From the NCBI GenBank assembly GCA_020740775.1, contig JAHEWK010000003.1, positions 930,001 to 994,000 of the forward strand: a DNA stretch of 64,000 bases. Direction: 5' to 3'. The position numbers and the translations under genes were made by a program. The DNA comes from Ilyonectria destructans. Taxonomy: Eukaryota; Ascomycota; Sordariomycetes; Hypocreales; Nectriaceae. The notes under the pieces were generated by a model, which saw nothing but the letters and a program-made list of their open reading frames with translations, did not search any database and had not been told where the DNA came from. Shown piece after piece: positions 45,000 through 57,734 of this stretch (positions are counted from its first letter, which is position 1; each line of letters opens with the position of its first letter).

Positions 45000-47900
45000 A
45001 TGAGGATTGCTTGTTTGCAGTTCGCTCCCCAGGTGGGAGATGTCGACAACAACCTGAATCGCGCAGATTCCGTCTTGTCGAAAGCGAATCCGGACGATAT
45101 CGATCTTCTTGTTCTGCCCGAGCTGGCTTTCTCTGGTAGGAATCTTCCCCAAGGAGGGATGTGGAATCGGGAGAACGGTGGCCGTTGCCAGTTGCCAGTT
45201 TCTTCGCGAGATGGACGACCACGCTGCGTCGCGGGCTTCAATGTGTCTTATGCTTTGGCGCTGACATCGACAAGGGTACAACTTTAAATCTCTGCAGGAC
45301 ATTGCTCCGTTTCTAGAGCCTTCCGGCTCCGGCATCACGTCTCTCTGGGCTAGGACTATCGCGCTCAAGTACAACTGTACCGTCACTGTTGGCTATCCCG
45401 AGAAGGTCGACGTTTCCCCGAAATGGCCCACCGGCCCCGAATACTACAATTCCGCCATAGTGGTCAACGGGGACGGCGAGACGATTGCGAACTACCGAAA
45501 GAATTTCCTGTACTACACCGATGAGACATGGGCACTGGAAGGAGGTCGCGGTTTCTATGAAGGGTTCATCCCCGGACTCGGCAACACCTCGATCGGAATT
45601 TGTAAGACACACCGCTCAATCTGCTGCACATTCATTACTGACCATTTATCTTAGGCATGGACATCAAGTATGCTACCAAAATAAAATACCCCTCATCCGG
45701 CTCCCTTGCTAACCTGGAAATAGTCCGTACAAATTTGAAGCCCCGTGGCATGCTTTCGAGTTTGCCTGCCATATTCTAGAGATGGAATCCAATCTGGTTA
45801 TTGTATCCATGGCTTGGATGACCAGAGAGGAACCCCGAAACTTCACTCGCATGCCCAACGAACCCGACATGGAAACCTTGACCTATTGGGTGACTCGCTT
45901 AGAGCCTCTCATTCGCTCCGACAACCAGGATGAGATTATTGTAGTTTTCTGCAATCGCTCGGGAAACGAAGACGCCGCCTTGTACGCCGGCACAAGCGCC
46001 GTTGTTGGTATTCATGACGGCGAAGTCAAGGTCTACGGTCTCCTGGGGCGTGGGGAGAAGGAGCTGTTGGTAGTAGATACCAACAACCCTCCATATGCGA
46101 AACTGGTATACCGCCCAGATGCAGATGGACCCGGCATGGAAGCTCCCGGGATACTCCAGAAGGAAGACGACCCTAACAACTCCGAAAGTAAGAACCAGAG
46201 TCCCAAAACCCCCAAAGGTGGCAGCAAATCCAATGAACCCAAACTGACGATCTCTGGCCACGAAGACAAACAACACTCAAGCAATGTCAGCTCAAAACAA
46301 AATTTCCTTCCTCCATCTCCCCCACCGCTGCCGATACCATCGCTCTCGAAACAACCGGCTGGTGATTCACTTAGGCGACGCCATCCACCCGATATCACTA
46401 TTCCTCGGGAGCCAGACCTGATGACAAGCAACTCAGCGCGATCCCCCGGAACGGATAGCCTCAACATTCCCACGCCCTCAGCTCCTAGCCCGACCCCCAT
46501 GGCTGTCCGCCCTCGACTGTTTATTCCGGAATCACCGCCGATTCTTCCCCACCAGTATCCCCCAGACCACCCTATCAGTGCTGCGTCGTTGAGATCGGAG
46601 AGATCCATTCAGTCTGTCAAATCCTACCTATCCTCAGGGTCCACTCAGACGATTCGCTCAAACCCAAGGCCACCTGAGGAGAGCACGCCCTATCCAACCA
46701 CCTCCACACCCCTCAGTGGGTATCCGTCAAACTTTTTCACATCAGACAAAAGGATTTACGGTGGGGATGTCACCTTCGAAGCTGGGCAAGGTGCATTCGA
46801 CCTGGACACTCCCTTTGATGACATGTCCCCGGTGTCCCCTCCCTGGTTTTGGCGGCCAGGTGATAGTCGCACACAGACTCCACACTCTCCTGAAACATGG
46901 ACTCCTGGGGGACCCATGTGGAGAAGGCCTGAGCCGTTCCCGTGGCCAGCCATTACATCAAATTCACGCCCTCACAGTCGAAGCAGTTTCAAAAACCGCA
47001 CAAATGACAGCGTCACCGACCTACGAAACGCCAACTCCAAATCCCCGCAACCCAATGATTCATCAAACCAGACAAACACCAACAAAACGACACAGTCGGA
47101 ATCATCTGTAACTTCAAAGGGGACTGTGCAAGCAGATGTTGTGAATGAGAGGTCCTTTGCGAGGCCTCCGTCTACAAAATCACGAAATGCTAGTCGCACA
47201 GGGATGGATGAGAGATCAAATTCAGCCCTTGGCGACCGCGATTCCAGCACGGCAATTTCACAACATCTGGAAGACATTTCCCGACGAGCGGAGTCGGTGA
47301 ACAAGTTGCGTGAAGAAGCCATCAATGGATCCCCGTGTCCAGACCGGCCACCGTCTCCAAAGTCAAGAAATTGCAGTCGAGGCCCCGGTGATGACACAGA
47401 GTTCCAGCAAGACCATCAGTTGATTCACATTGCGGCAAGTCCTAGCCTTCTTAAGAGTGAGGGACGAAATCCCTACCGGCCATTGCCACGAGCGAACCAT
47501 CACCAGCGTAGCAATTCCTCGACAAATGGAACTCGAACCCCCAATTTTGGCAACAATGAGCGGTCTGGCACGCCAAATTCCGTTAGCAACATGGCTCGAC
47601 CAGCTTCGCGTGCCGCCAGCCGTGGTCGAACGTCTGGGCCCAAGGTGTCCTCTATTAATGGGATATCCGATTCAGTTCTTTCGACTATCGAGCGAGCCTC
47701 ATCTGTGGATTCGACGCGAAACGATCTACTACACAGCCGAATTCAGGGACGCCAGTCACAAAGTAGGCAGTCTCAATCCGGGAGGACTTCATCGGCACGC
47801 AATCCACGCCGACCATCACAGGGAGGAGATCCGGTCGAATTCGAGAGAGTCGAGGCCATCGTCTGCCCAAGTTGCCCTGTGCATGGCCGGCATTCCTCCT

Positions 47901-48373
47901 CAGACCACACTCGACCAAGTGAGGGGCATCTGCCTCAGCCCCAGTCATCTCCAAGGGCTCCTAGCACAAACAACGCGGTGACCAACACCGACCGCTTCCA
48001 AGATGACGATGCCCCAAGGCATACGCAACAAGTCCAACCGGAAAGGGGCAACGGTCACGCAACCGAAATACACACGGACAGTCACGCTAGTCCCAAACCC
48101 GACCCCTTATTGTTAAATGAAGGAGCGGAGACGAGTGACTACAGCTCCTCTGGGACTCTTCAAACGATCTCATCACCGGGTCGCTCGCCCGCCACGCCGT
48201 TTTGCTTTGAACCTGCGACGCCGAGGGCAATGGTTCTCGAAACTGACGACACGGATATAGAGCCACTGCCTAACGGCCAGCTTGACAGCTACGAGAAGAC
48301 ACCTGTAACTCGGTGTGCCGAGTCGGAGCCTCTTCGCACATTTGACTTACCCGTTGAGTCTGTGATGTCCTGA
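45000..48373 (+). CDS. NTA1: Protein N-terminal amidase (Nta1-type, nitrilase superfamily) with a long disordered tail
   Basis: Nta1 deamidates N-terminal Asn and Gln of proteins and feeds the Arg/N-degron pathway. Four exons (45000-45135, 45275-45601, 45655-45667, 45724-48373) give 1041 aa. Exon 3 is a 13-nt micro-exon. The nitrilase catalytic triad is complete: Glu in LVLPELAFSG, Lys in NYRKNFLYYTDE, and Cys in SIGICMDINPYKFE. The Cys codon is split between exons 2 and 3 (T|GC), so correct splicing is essential. The catalytic domain ends at about residue 325 (GLLGRGEKELLVVDTN). The remaining 700 residues are Ser/Pro/Arg-rich with no predicted fold (PPSPKSRNCSR, RASSVDSTR), far longer than in yeast Nta1 (about 450 aa). 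No lesions. Confidence 0.9.
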
Positions 48374-50107
48374 CGGCGTAAAACACTGCATTATAGCCTT
48401 TGTGCTAATTGTTTATTTCACTTCCATATTTTTTTTTTATGACAAGGTGTCCAATGATGAACAGGATGTTTGGCATGACCCTGTGGACAAGAAAATGTGC
48501 ATTTTCATGACGATGGGCGTTCTTTTACTGCCCTCAAGAGTAGATGGCATTTACGATACCAATATCGCTTGGCTTTTATTTGGCGACTTCAGGCGAGGTG
48601 GATGGATGATTTTGGCTCATGTTAGGTTTTTGACTCGTTCTTCGCTGTTTCTTGAAGCACCTGCCTCCCTTTCGGAGTTCCATATGTTATGATGCGGTAG
48701 TTAGCTAGAGGGTTAGGTAGACAGTGGACATGTCTTTCAATAGAATAAATATGTTTGCCTGGGATTGATGAACGACGTGCTTGGCCAATCGACTCATGAA
48801 ACAGTTCACTGAATCTGCGGGGAGGTGTTTGACACTTCACATATCCTAAGCCGAATTACCTCAACGAGTTAATTTTGTAGCCCAACCTAATGTGAAACAT
48901 TTATTCGCGATTGAACCTACGTGTTGGAAGATGACCCTGTATTACAAAACCTTTGATAGATCGATATTCTGGCCTTAGTCAGAAGGGGAGTCTGATAACC
49001 CCTCTTCTGGCCGGTCCGGATGACCGGCAGAAGCAAGGAATCAACATCATAAAATTTTGAACATTATTGCATTGATCAATTTGACCGTAACGGATCTAAC
49101 GGTAAGCATTTAGTGCACTCTATTAATTGTATGCATGGTAGGTAATTAGTCTAGCTGAGACTTTAGTGATGGCGCTTGTACCTGTGTGCGAATAGCAATA
49201 CTCATTGAATTTACTTGTAAGTTGAGTGTATTCGAGATCGGCCTTGTTCTGCTCCATTATGGAAGGACTGATACCCTCATGCAAGAAACGATTGGTTATT
49301 TAGGTAGTTTGAATAAGATACGATAAGAAGCGCGGGGTAATCAACAGAATCGAGCCATCCCACAGTATCTGGACCTCGGACCTCAATCGAACCTAAGCTT
49401 CGATATGTTTGTCTCTCTTGCGGCATACTCTACATCGGGGTCGCTCGCCGGCTATATAATGGGGCTTAGTCTCTCACCCATCTTAGAGGAGCATACTCCA
49501 AGACTGAGAAGGTCACGATTTGTTCCCATGAGGTCTGTGTGTTGGCTGTGGCTCGACTGGTGTCTTTGGCCAGCTTCTCGTGTGCTTCATCATCTTATCT
49601 TCACTCCATGATATACCGAGGCACTGCGAAGAGGATATCTTTTATCTCATCGATCCTTTATGTGCCTATTGATCATTATCCTGGCGAAGTTAGATCCAAT
49701 GACAGTCTAACAAACCTTAAGCTCGGCCCTTCTGGTACCACCTGGCCCCGTATTGTGGGTTTTCGCAACCAACAACATTGCAACATCAGTTGGGATTACG
49801 CAACACGGCAAATATTTGCCGGAGTGGAGCTTCATAACCAACCCCAACTTCCAGCTATAGCTTAGCTTCGACAGGGACCGTTGGCAGATACTCATGTTAG
49901 AAGGCAACATAGTAGTGCATTATCGCAGCGAACCTGGTTATGTCGCAATCTTGCGTGGATCTATCGCAAAGACTCCCTTCGCACGCCATTGACTAGAAAA
50001 CATTAGATAGGGACGTGAAAACGCCTCGGTACGTTTCCTGCGTTGTATTTTATACCCCCCCTCGAGCCATTTTCAATTTCTTGGTATCTTGCGTATCAAC
50101 GGCAACT
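48374..50107. other. 1.7-kb intergenic stretch, no gene seen
   Basis: AT-rich in places, with no recognised coding sequence; the right end is the promoter of the oligopeptide transporter. Confidence 0.55.
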
Positions 50108-53100
50108 ATGGCGTCCGAGGTTCATTCGATAAACGAGATTAACCAATTATCACAGGGCGATGACAGCTCTAAGGAGAAGAACGACGTTTCTACTTCGACG
50201 AGAATTGACGACATCGAAGCTGATGCATCCTGTGAGGGAGATGCAGACATAAACGAGCGAGAGAAACTCGTCCAACTGGTTGACAAAAAGGAGTTGACGC
50301 CTGTTGAAGCCTTTAAATGGAATGTGGAGGGAGATCAGTCGCCATGTAAGCATTATGATGTTCAAATTTGGCCGTGAGACATGCTGACGCCCAATTAACT
50401 AGTTCCCGAAGTGGCCGCTTGTGTGCCGAACACAGATGACCCAAGCATTATATGCAATAGTAGGCATTTATCACTTATGAACTCGGGCCCTTCATTAACT
50501 AGTCTGCAGCTTTGCGAGCCTGGATACTCACCACAGTCTTCGTGATTGTCTTTGCTGGTGCCAACGAATTTTTCAGTCTGCGATATGTAAGTCCTCCTTT
50601 GATCTCTTACGACATCAAAATTTGCCACACCTCAATGGTGAGATCTGACTCTTTGATGATCTAGCCTAGTCTGAGTATTGGATATGTTGTGGCCCAGTTG
50701 CTCGTATTCCCTATTGGTCGGGCTTGGGAAAAACTCCCTCGGTGGAGAGTCCCCCTTGGACGCTTTACGTTCGATGTGAACCCGGGCAAGTTTACGATCA
50801 AAGAGCATGCTTTTATTGTCATTGTAAGTTTCGTTACCTATCTCTGTCTCAAAACTTTACTTACATCGGTTTAGTGCGTGAATCTTAGCACCACTGCTGC
50901 TTACGCTACGGGATCCTTGATGGCAATTATCAGCCCGGTCTACTGGAATAGAGACTACGGCGCAGGCTTTTGTTTTCTTTACCTGCTGACAACTCAAATG
51001 CTTGGGTAAGATCAACTTTATCCTAGCTAATTGACCAAATACTAATATGACCTGCAGCTTTGGCCTCGCCGGGCTTGCGCGAAGGTGGCTGGTTTATCCA
51101 GCCGCTCTGATCTGGCCCTCAACACTCGCTTCGACTGTCCTTTTCCGTGCTTTGCATGAGCCACAGGAACGTACTCTTGCAAACGGTTGGACCATGACTC
51201 GATATCGCTTCTTCATTTACTTCAGTGTCATCGCTTTTGTCATTTTCTGGTTCCCTGACTACCTTTGGACGAGCTTGGGCACCTTTGCATTTATTACCTG
51301 GATTGTGCCTCATAACCAAAAGGTCAACACTATATTTGGGGTAAGAAATCATGACAATGAGCATTCCAATTAAAAGCACGACTGACGGTCAATCCTAGAT
51401 GAACTCTGGCCTTGGTCTTCTTCCTCTCAGCATTGACTGGACGCAAATCAACTACGCCGGCACTCCACTTACAACGCCTTTCTACATCACTTGCAATGCT
51501 TTTGCTGTAGTTGTATTCTTTTATCTCTTCCTCTCGCCAATCTTATATTACTCGAACGTGTGGTTCAGTGCCTAGTAAGTACCACATTACCAGGACCAAT
51601 TTTATCGTCCTTTTTTTATTGTGTATCTGACATTCTTAACAGCCTCCCGCTACTCTCATCAAGCACCTTTGACAACACAGGATCGCACTACAACATCTCA
51701 AAAGTCATTGACGAGAACCTGGATTTCGATTTGAGCAAATATCAGGAGTATTCACCTATGTACATCTCGATGTCATACTCGCTCACCTATGGCCTTTCAT
51801 TTGCAGCCGTAACGGCCATTATAGTCCACACCTATCTTTACAACGGAAAGGAGATTTGGGCCAAATTCAAAAACTCTCGACATGGAGGAGAAGACATTCA
51901 TAAGCGCCTGATGAATGTCTATCCTGAAGTCCCTGATTGGTGGTACTTGGGCTTCACTGTCGTGGTTCTTGGATTAGGCATGTTCACAGTGGGATATTGG
52001 GACTCGGGCCTTCCTATTTGGGCATTTCTCGTGGTCTGTTTTGGTTTCGGAGTACTTCTCATTGTTCCAGAGGGAATTTTGGAGGGAACTACCAACCAGC
52101 GAATTTTCCTCAACATCATTACTGAGCTCGTCGCAGGCTATGCTTGGCCAGGAAAGCCCATTGCCAACATGTATGTCAAGTTCTATGGCTACAACTCCGT
52201 TAAGCACGGGATGGACTTTGCGCAAGATTTGAAGCTTGGCCAGTACATGGTAAGTCCGCTCCAATACTTATTTCGTAATCTGCTTTCTAAACTTGGTTGT
52301 GCAGAAAATTCCGCCTCGGATTCTATTTTTTGGTCAGATTTACTCGACTATCCTGGCTACTGCAGTGCAGACCGGAGGTATGTGGACCTGTATCTGGTGG
52401 GCATTGGTTGGATGAATGCTAACTTTTCAAGTGCTTCGATGGATGATTGGTAATATCGAGAACCTTTGTGATCCCGATAACACCCAGCGCTTCACGTGTG
52501 CCGGATCAAAGGTGGTATACAACGCCTCTGTTATTTGGGGAACTATCGGACCTCAACGAATGTTCCAGTCGGGCCAAGTTTACAACGGTCTCATGTACTT
52601 TTTCCTGATCGGGGTACGTGTTGTCCCTTGCCGTATCTGTGTATTGTTGGGAGTCAAGTAACTAACATGTGGTACAGCCTGTAACGACTGTGCTGGTGTA
52701 TCTAGTATATCGGCGATTCCCCAACAGCTGGGTGCGATATATTAATGTGCCCATCTTCTTTAACGCTGCTGGGAACATCCCCCCTGCTAATACTAGTACG
52801 TACACTAACTAAATCGTGAAGACTCCGAGATGGACTAACAATTTCCAGCTCAATATTCGCTGTGGTTTATAGTTGGATTTATCTTCAACTTCCTAATTCG
52901 AAAGAGGGCTTTCGACTGGTGGAAGCGCTACAACTGTATGTTCTTGCGACCTGCGTTGAAAAGGTACATGGCTAATAATAAGCATAGATCTCCTACAGGC
53001 AGCGATGGACACTGGCACGGCCATTGCTACCGTCATCATTTTCTTCGCGCTTACCTATAATGGCTACACGTTGAGTTGGTGGGGAAATAACGTTGGCTCA

Positions 53101-53181
53101 GATACCGACGACAGCAATTCCGTGCCGTGGCTTACAGTTCCGGAAGGTGGTCACTTTGGCAAAGGCCCTGGAGAGTTTTAA
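50108..53181 (+). CDS. Oligopeptide transporter (OPT family)
   Basis: A proton-coupled importer of small peptides or peptide-like compounds (glutathione, siderophore peptides) in the plasma membrane. Thirteen exons (first 50108-50345, last 52988-53181) sum to 793 aa, normal for the family. Each of the 12 introns is 45-80 nt with GT...AG ends and keeps the frame. Family signatures are [84 protein letters not shown] and WNNVG-like WWGNNVG near the end. About 14 hydrophobic helices are present. The N-terminal 75 residues are acidic and soluble. Because of the many short exons this gene is invisible as a single frame. No damage found. Confidence 0.93.
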
Positions 53182-54319
53182 AGTTGATAGATTGGCCTAC
53201 CCCATCTCAATGATAGCTGTGTGAAGATCTTTCGGAGCGTGTTAAGATATTGGACAAATTGAAGGGCGCTCATATCACATAGTTAATCAAGAAACGGTCA
53301 CTATATGACCCAACACTGGCTTCAAATTTTCAGAGGCTTTGTGAGAAAGCGGCCGCAAAAGAGGCGACGATGATGAATGCAGTTGCATTGGAATACTACG
53401 AGGGAAATTTGTTGCAATCTTGTTCCTACTAATTACTTCTGCCATGAAATTTGCCATCACACCATCGTGATTAGCTGCGCTCAGTTCGAGGACTGGAAAT
53501 TGAGATCCTAGCCCTACGGTGCTTTCCCACGTTGAAAATGTTAGGCCCTTAGCGTGCGTTCGTTGTAGGTGGCGCTCAGCCTCCTTGCTCACAGCGACGA
53601 CGTTTGCACCCTCTCGCTTGTTTTCTCTACAAAATATCTTTGCCAACACACACCCTGTGGTCCCATTTCCTCTCCAAATCCTTAGTTGCACACACTGCCC
53701 ACCCACGACTTTTAGTCCGTTGCTATTCCGTATCTTCATCGACTCACATGGAAGGACCCGTTCAGAAGCCCATTTGAGGACTAGAGCGAGCACCCCGCAA
53801 AACAGGAGGAGGATCTTCGCGAGAGCATTTGAGAAGCGTTGATTGGAGTTGTAAAGAATGTTCTCTTGAGCATGGGGCTAGCACTTCGTCAAGTCCTTCA
53901 AGTGCTTGGTGCCGCTAAACGATGGAATATCTTTCTTATCTGGGATGGTGCATGACGGATAATAAGTAGATCGCAGCGCGCAATCTCGAGACCAAGAGGG
54001 GAAAAGCGAAACTTATCTGCGAAGTCAGCTACTGAACCTGAATGTCTTCATTGTCCGACGCCTCGGAAGAATCATAGTTGTATGGGATCGTTATTCTATC
54101 CGACAGCCAAGGCGCAGTCTCGAGGAAACCGTAACTGTGGTTCTTTAACCGATTGCAGAGTCGCCGTTCCTGGCTGGCTGGCCACCCGGTTAGCCCCGGA
54201 CAAACAGGAGCTGAGATCTAGATCTGGAAATGAATTTTGGTGTGCTTGAGTTCGGTCTGTGATAATATGGGTATTTGTATCTATAACCATGCTCTGATGG
54301 AATTAGGGCTATAAGTATG
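53182..54319. other. Convergent intergenic region, no gene seen
   Basis: The 3' sides of the OPT gene and the DUF7053-like gene face each other. No coding signal. Confidence 0.55.
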
Positions 54320-54874
54320 CTATTGTGGTCTGCGGATAGGTGTCGCAACTATCTCGTCTATAACGCCTTGGCAAATCTGCTCCAGGAAATTTTTGGTATT
54401 ATTAGAAATAAAGGGCATCAGAAGGCTGTTGGCTTCCACAGTTACCTCTCCCCATAGCTCCCACTCATCTCCCGTCTTGAGTGTTCTGCTCCCAGAGCCG
54501 ACAGGGGGCGTATTTCCCTGGCGTGGGCGAACGGCCCATTGGGTCCAGCCGATAATGCCTGCTAAGGCGTTGCCACGATTCCGGATGCCATCAGGTGTGC
54601 ACTGGTAGATCATAGGCCAATTCATGTCCTTTGTTAGACCTGGTGCGAGCCAGATAATTTCTCGGACCTGGAAGTTGCGGACAGTGTCGTCCATAGGCCC
54701 AAAGAAGGGATCGTTGGATATATCGTCGATGTCGAAAGGGATTTCCTCGAAGCTAACTATGCCGGGATTATGACGTAATATTGGGTCGTAGGTCTGGATA
54801 AAGGCAAGCACGACCTCATACGGTATGTGGTTGGGAATAGCAATCGCGACGGTTGCGCGGTACCGTGACCGCAT
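54320..54874 (-). CDS. DUF7053-like small protein
   Basis: An uninterrupted frame of 184 aa with the ATG in a GAGAAATGC context. The sequence resembles a fungal family annotated DUF7053 (a START/polyketide-cyclase-like fold): an initial strand YRATVAIAIPNHIPYEVVLA, then LRHNPGIVSFEEIP, DPFFGP, LAPGLTKDMNWPMIYQCTPD and a central WTQWAVRPR. Biochemical role unknown. A short upstream exon cannot be excluded, because there is an AG-ended stretch just before the ATG. No lesions. Confidence 0.65.
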   Translation of the reverse strand: MRSRYRATVAIAIPNHIPYEVVLAFIQTYDPILRHNPGIVSFEEIPFDIDDISNDPFFGPMDDTVRNFQVREIIWLAPGLTKDMNWPMIYQCTPDGIRNRGNALAGIIGWTQWAVRPRQGNTPPVGSGSRTLKTGDEWELWGEVTVEANSLLMPFISNNTKNFLEQICQGVIDEIVATPIRRPQ

Positions 54875-56589
54875 TTCTCCCTCAAGATATCTACGCCAGT
54901 TAGTTGAGAGTTATACCGGTTTGTCAGCCGGCTATTGAAAGTAAATTGGGCGGTACCTGTCCTTGGATGGGCATTAATGCCGTACGATTTTATGCACGTT
55001 TTTCAGCGGCAGCGTGTGTTGATTCTGGCCAAAGTCCAGAACGCTCTTACGGTTGAGATGGGAATTTTTTTCCACAAAAGGAGCACTGTAGACTATGAGA
55101 CTACTGGCTTGATGTAATGTGACTCGACTGACATGGCGTACGCCAACGGTACTACACGAGGGATGCAGCCATGGCTGCGAGTAGGAACGTGCCAGGGACC
55201 ACGGTGCGGGTCCGCGAGACTAATTATGGTGGAAATGATGCATTGTGTGTCACGTGAGCTCGTACTCTTCGAGGAGCAAGGTGTGAAGCCAGGGATTAAG
55301 GAGCATGCTAGAGCGGGCACGATTGATGAGGATTCGAAGCGAAACGCCGGAGGGGAAATAGGACGGATCGGCACATTTTATTCTGCTTAAGACCAGATTT
55401 TACGGGTCTCGCCTTACTGGGGGATGGATTTAGGTCAGCCGAGATCAACCCATGACAGCTATACGTGGCGGATCGCCTCATGGGGAGGGGATGCCCCTGG
55501 ACGCAAGTTGCTGCTCATAGTCAATATCCATAAACCGTTTTTTAAGACGCTATGTTGGATAAGCCCCTAGCCACAACTTAAGCTTTTCGTCCTCCCCATC
55601 AAGGTAATCTCCTCCTGCGTCGTAAAATTTGTCAGCATTACTCAGATGAATTCGGCCCTGAACGGGGAAGTGGATCAGCCGGATACCAACACCTTCTCCA
55701 TTTCCAGGTTTCCACCGTCAATGACGTAGAAGGAAGAGATGGGCTGTGAGCGAATCTTCCTCTCAATGTCCCCAAATTGTGTTCACAATCAACAGTGTTG
55801 GTAGTTGAAATGAATTAGCGTGAAGTATTACACGGTGCATGCGTATCGTATTAGGAACCGATAGGGAGTTGTAGTTGTGGGTGGGGCGGGCGGGCTAGAT
55901 GAGGTGATCTTTTGCTTGAGTCAATTGTCCTCGGTTTATCTCTCCCGGGCGATCTGCCCCGACGATAAAGCCGGTAACATGTGATGAACACGATACTAAG
56001 GAACTCTGTAGACTGATTTCGAGGTTGGCTGCTCTTTTATTACTTGACTATAACTTTGCAGCCCGCTTTTACTCCGTGAGTATGGGGTTATGCGAGGCCA
56101 TGTTGTTTTCCAACCCGAATCTCAATGCAATCTATTGTCGCTCACCTAATTCTCACCCTGCTCCTAGAGTTCGCTGAGCTGTGGCATTAACCAAATGAGT
56201 GGCCGGGAGTCCTCTGGGCCGGATTCATTTAGGGATGGATATTACAGGGGGCCAGTCTGGAAATGAATGCTGTTTCTACCCCAAATTAGCATATTGCACT
56301 AATCTATCTACTAACACAAATATCGGAAGGGAGGCTTTTATTTTTCTCTTCTCTTTTTTCTTTCCCCGGCCAAAATCACCGTCTCGTACCCATAGCCACC
56401 CTTTTTACGTTACATCCGACTCAGCACTGGCGCTCATCTTCACAGCCACTCAGCCCCATAAATACATTGGATGTTTCAGACCAGCCAACACATGTTCGCC
56501 CTCATATAATAGACCAACATCCGCTCTCACCTTCCGCTCACCATTCCACCAACTCCCGCCACGCTGCCTCACAACGATCCCTGCAAACA
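54875..56589. other. 1.7-kb divergent intergenic region
   Basis: No recognised gene. The last 150 bases upstream of 56590 are pyrimidine-rich with CACC/CATC tracts, typical of a fungal 5' UTR. Confidence 0.55.
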
Positions 56590-57734
56590 ATGGCTGTGGA
56601 TCCTCAATCACAGTCTCTCTTTCTCACTCAGTTGCCATGGACCATCCGCGACATCATCTACAGAGAGCTATGGCGCTCTTCTGGTGCCCGCCAGTACGTT
56701 GTTTGGCACAACGACCGCAAGGACCAAACCAAATCGCATTTTTGTCGCTGGGCGTGCAATTGTGTGTACCATGTCGAAGATGATTTGCAGTTGGAGCTTG
56801 AGGCGCTCCGGCTAAAGCGAAATATCCAGGTATCCGAGCCGATACGCGACAAAAATTATGCCTGTCGCCTCCTATCGCCCTGGCTTAATCACTGGACGTG
56901 TGGCGAGCAGGCTGAGGCGATATACGGCGAAGACGCAATCAGGGGCAGTTCGACATGGGGTGAATGCTGGAAGAAAAACACGCCTCGTGGTTCCTCCCAC
57001 TTCACGCCGAGCCCATATCTCCCCATGCTACAATCGTGCAAAGTAATGTGAGTCTGTCCTTAGCAGGTCACAACCCTTCTCAGTCACTAACAGCCGGTCT
57101 AAGATCCTTAGAATGCCTCGAGTCCATGTATTCGTATATAACTTTTGTGTTCACCGATCCCATGTCTTTTCAGGTATTTGTTGGCTGCTGCGAATGGCCG
57201 CCAATGACAAAGGACTGGCTTAAGATGCCTGTTCAACCACCAGCGTTCCCCAAGCACGTTAGGCGTCTGGAGTTATCAACAAACCCCCTGTTACCGCTGC
57301 AAATCACCTGTTCTACTCCGTATTTGACGGCCCATCCTAATAATCTCCACGACGCGTATGATTTCCATTGGTTGAAGCTGGAGCTATTTGAGAAGCTCCA
57401 AAGCATCAAGATATGGGTAGCGGCTCGCTCGACCATGTGGTTTCCTAAACCCGATGGTCGCGACGTCACATGTGTCATGGTTACCGATCTAGACTTTGAT
57501 GCGTTGAAGAGGGCGGTGACGATATTTGACCACCTAGATGAGTTTATCCTCAGCACGCCCCTGAAGCGGGATGTAGCACCCGAGGAAACGTTTGTCAAGG
57601 ATATCAGCCAGAATCCCGGGTGTCGGGTCTGGAGCAGAGGCACTGGCGATTCATTCCGATTGTCGTCTGCTCCGTCTCCTCTCTTCGCTCGAGAACACGT
57701 TTACGGGTCACTGGTTCTCGGACGTACAAGGTGA
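56590..57734 (+). CDS. F-box-like/DUF7730-type fungal protein
   Basis: Two exons (56590-57047 and 57104-57734) around a 56-nt intron (GTGAGT donor, CACTAAC branch site, AAG acceptor) encode 362 aa. The N-terminal LPWTIRDIIYRELW fits the 'LP.eiR..IY' motif that opens this family, and SPYLPMLQSCKV followed by CLESMYSYITFVFTD is its second conserved block, where the splice falls. The C-terminal half has scattered strands (RLELSTNPLLPLQI, LQSIKIWVAARSTM). Such proteins are numerous in Pezizomycotina; some act as F-box adaptors, but no partner can be named. The start is chosen at 56590 (AACAATGG); an upstream in-frame ATG at 56467 would add 41 low-complexity residues. Confidence 0.7.
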
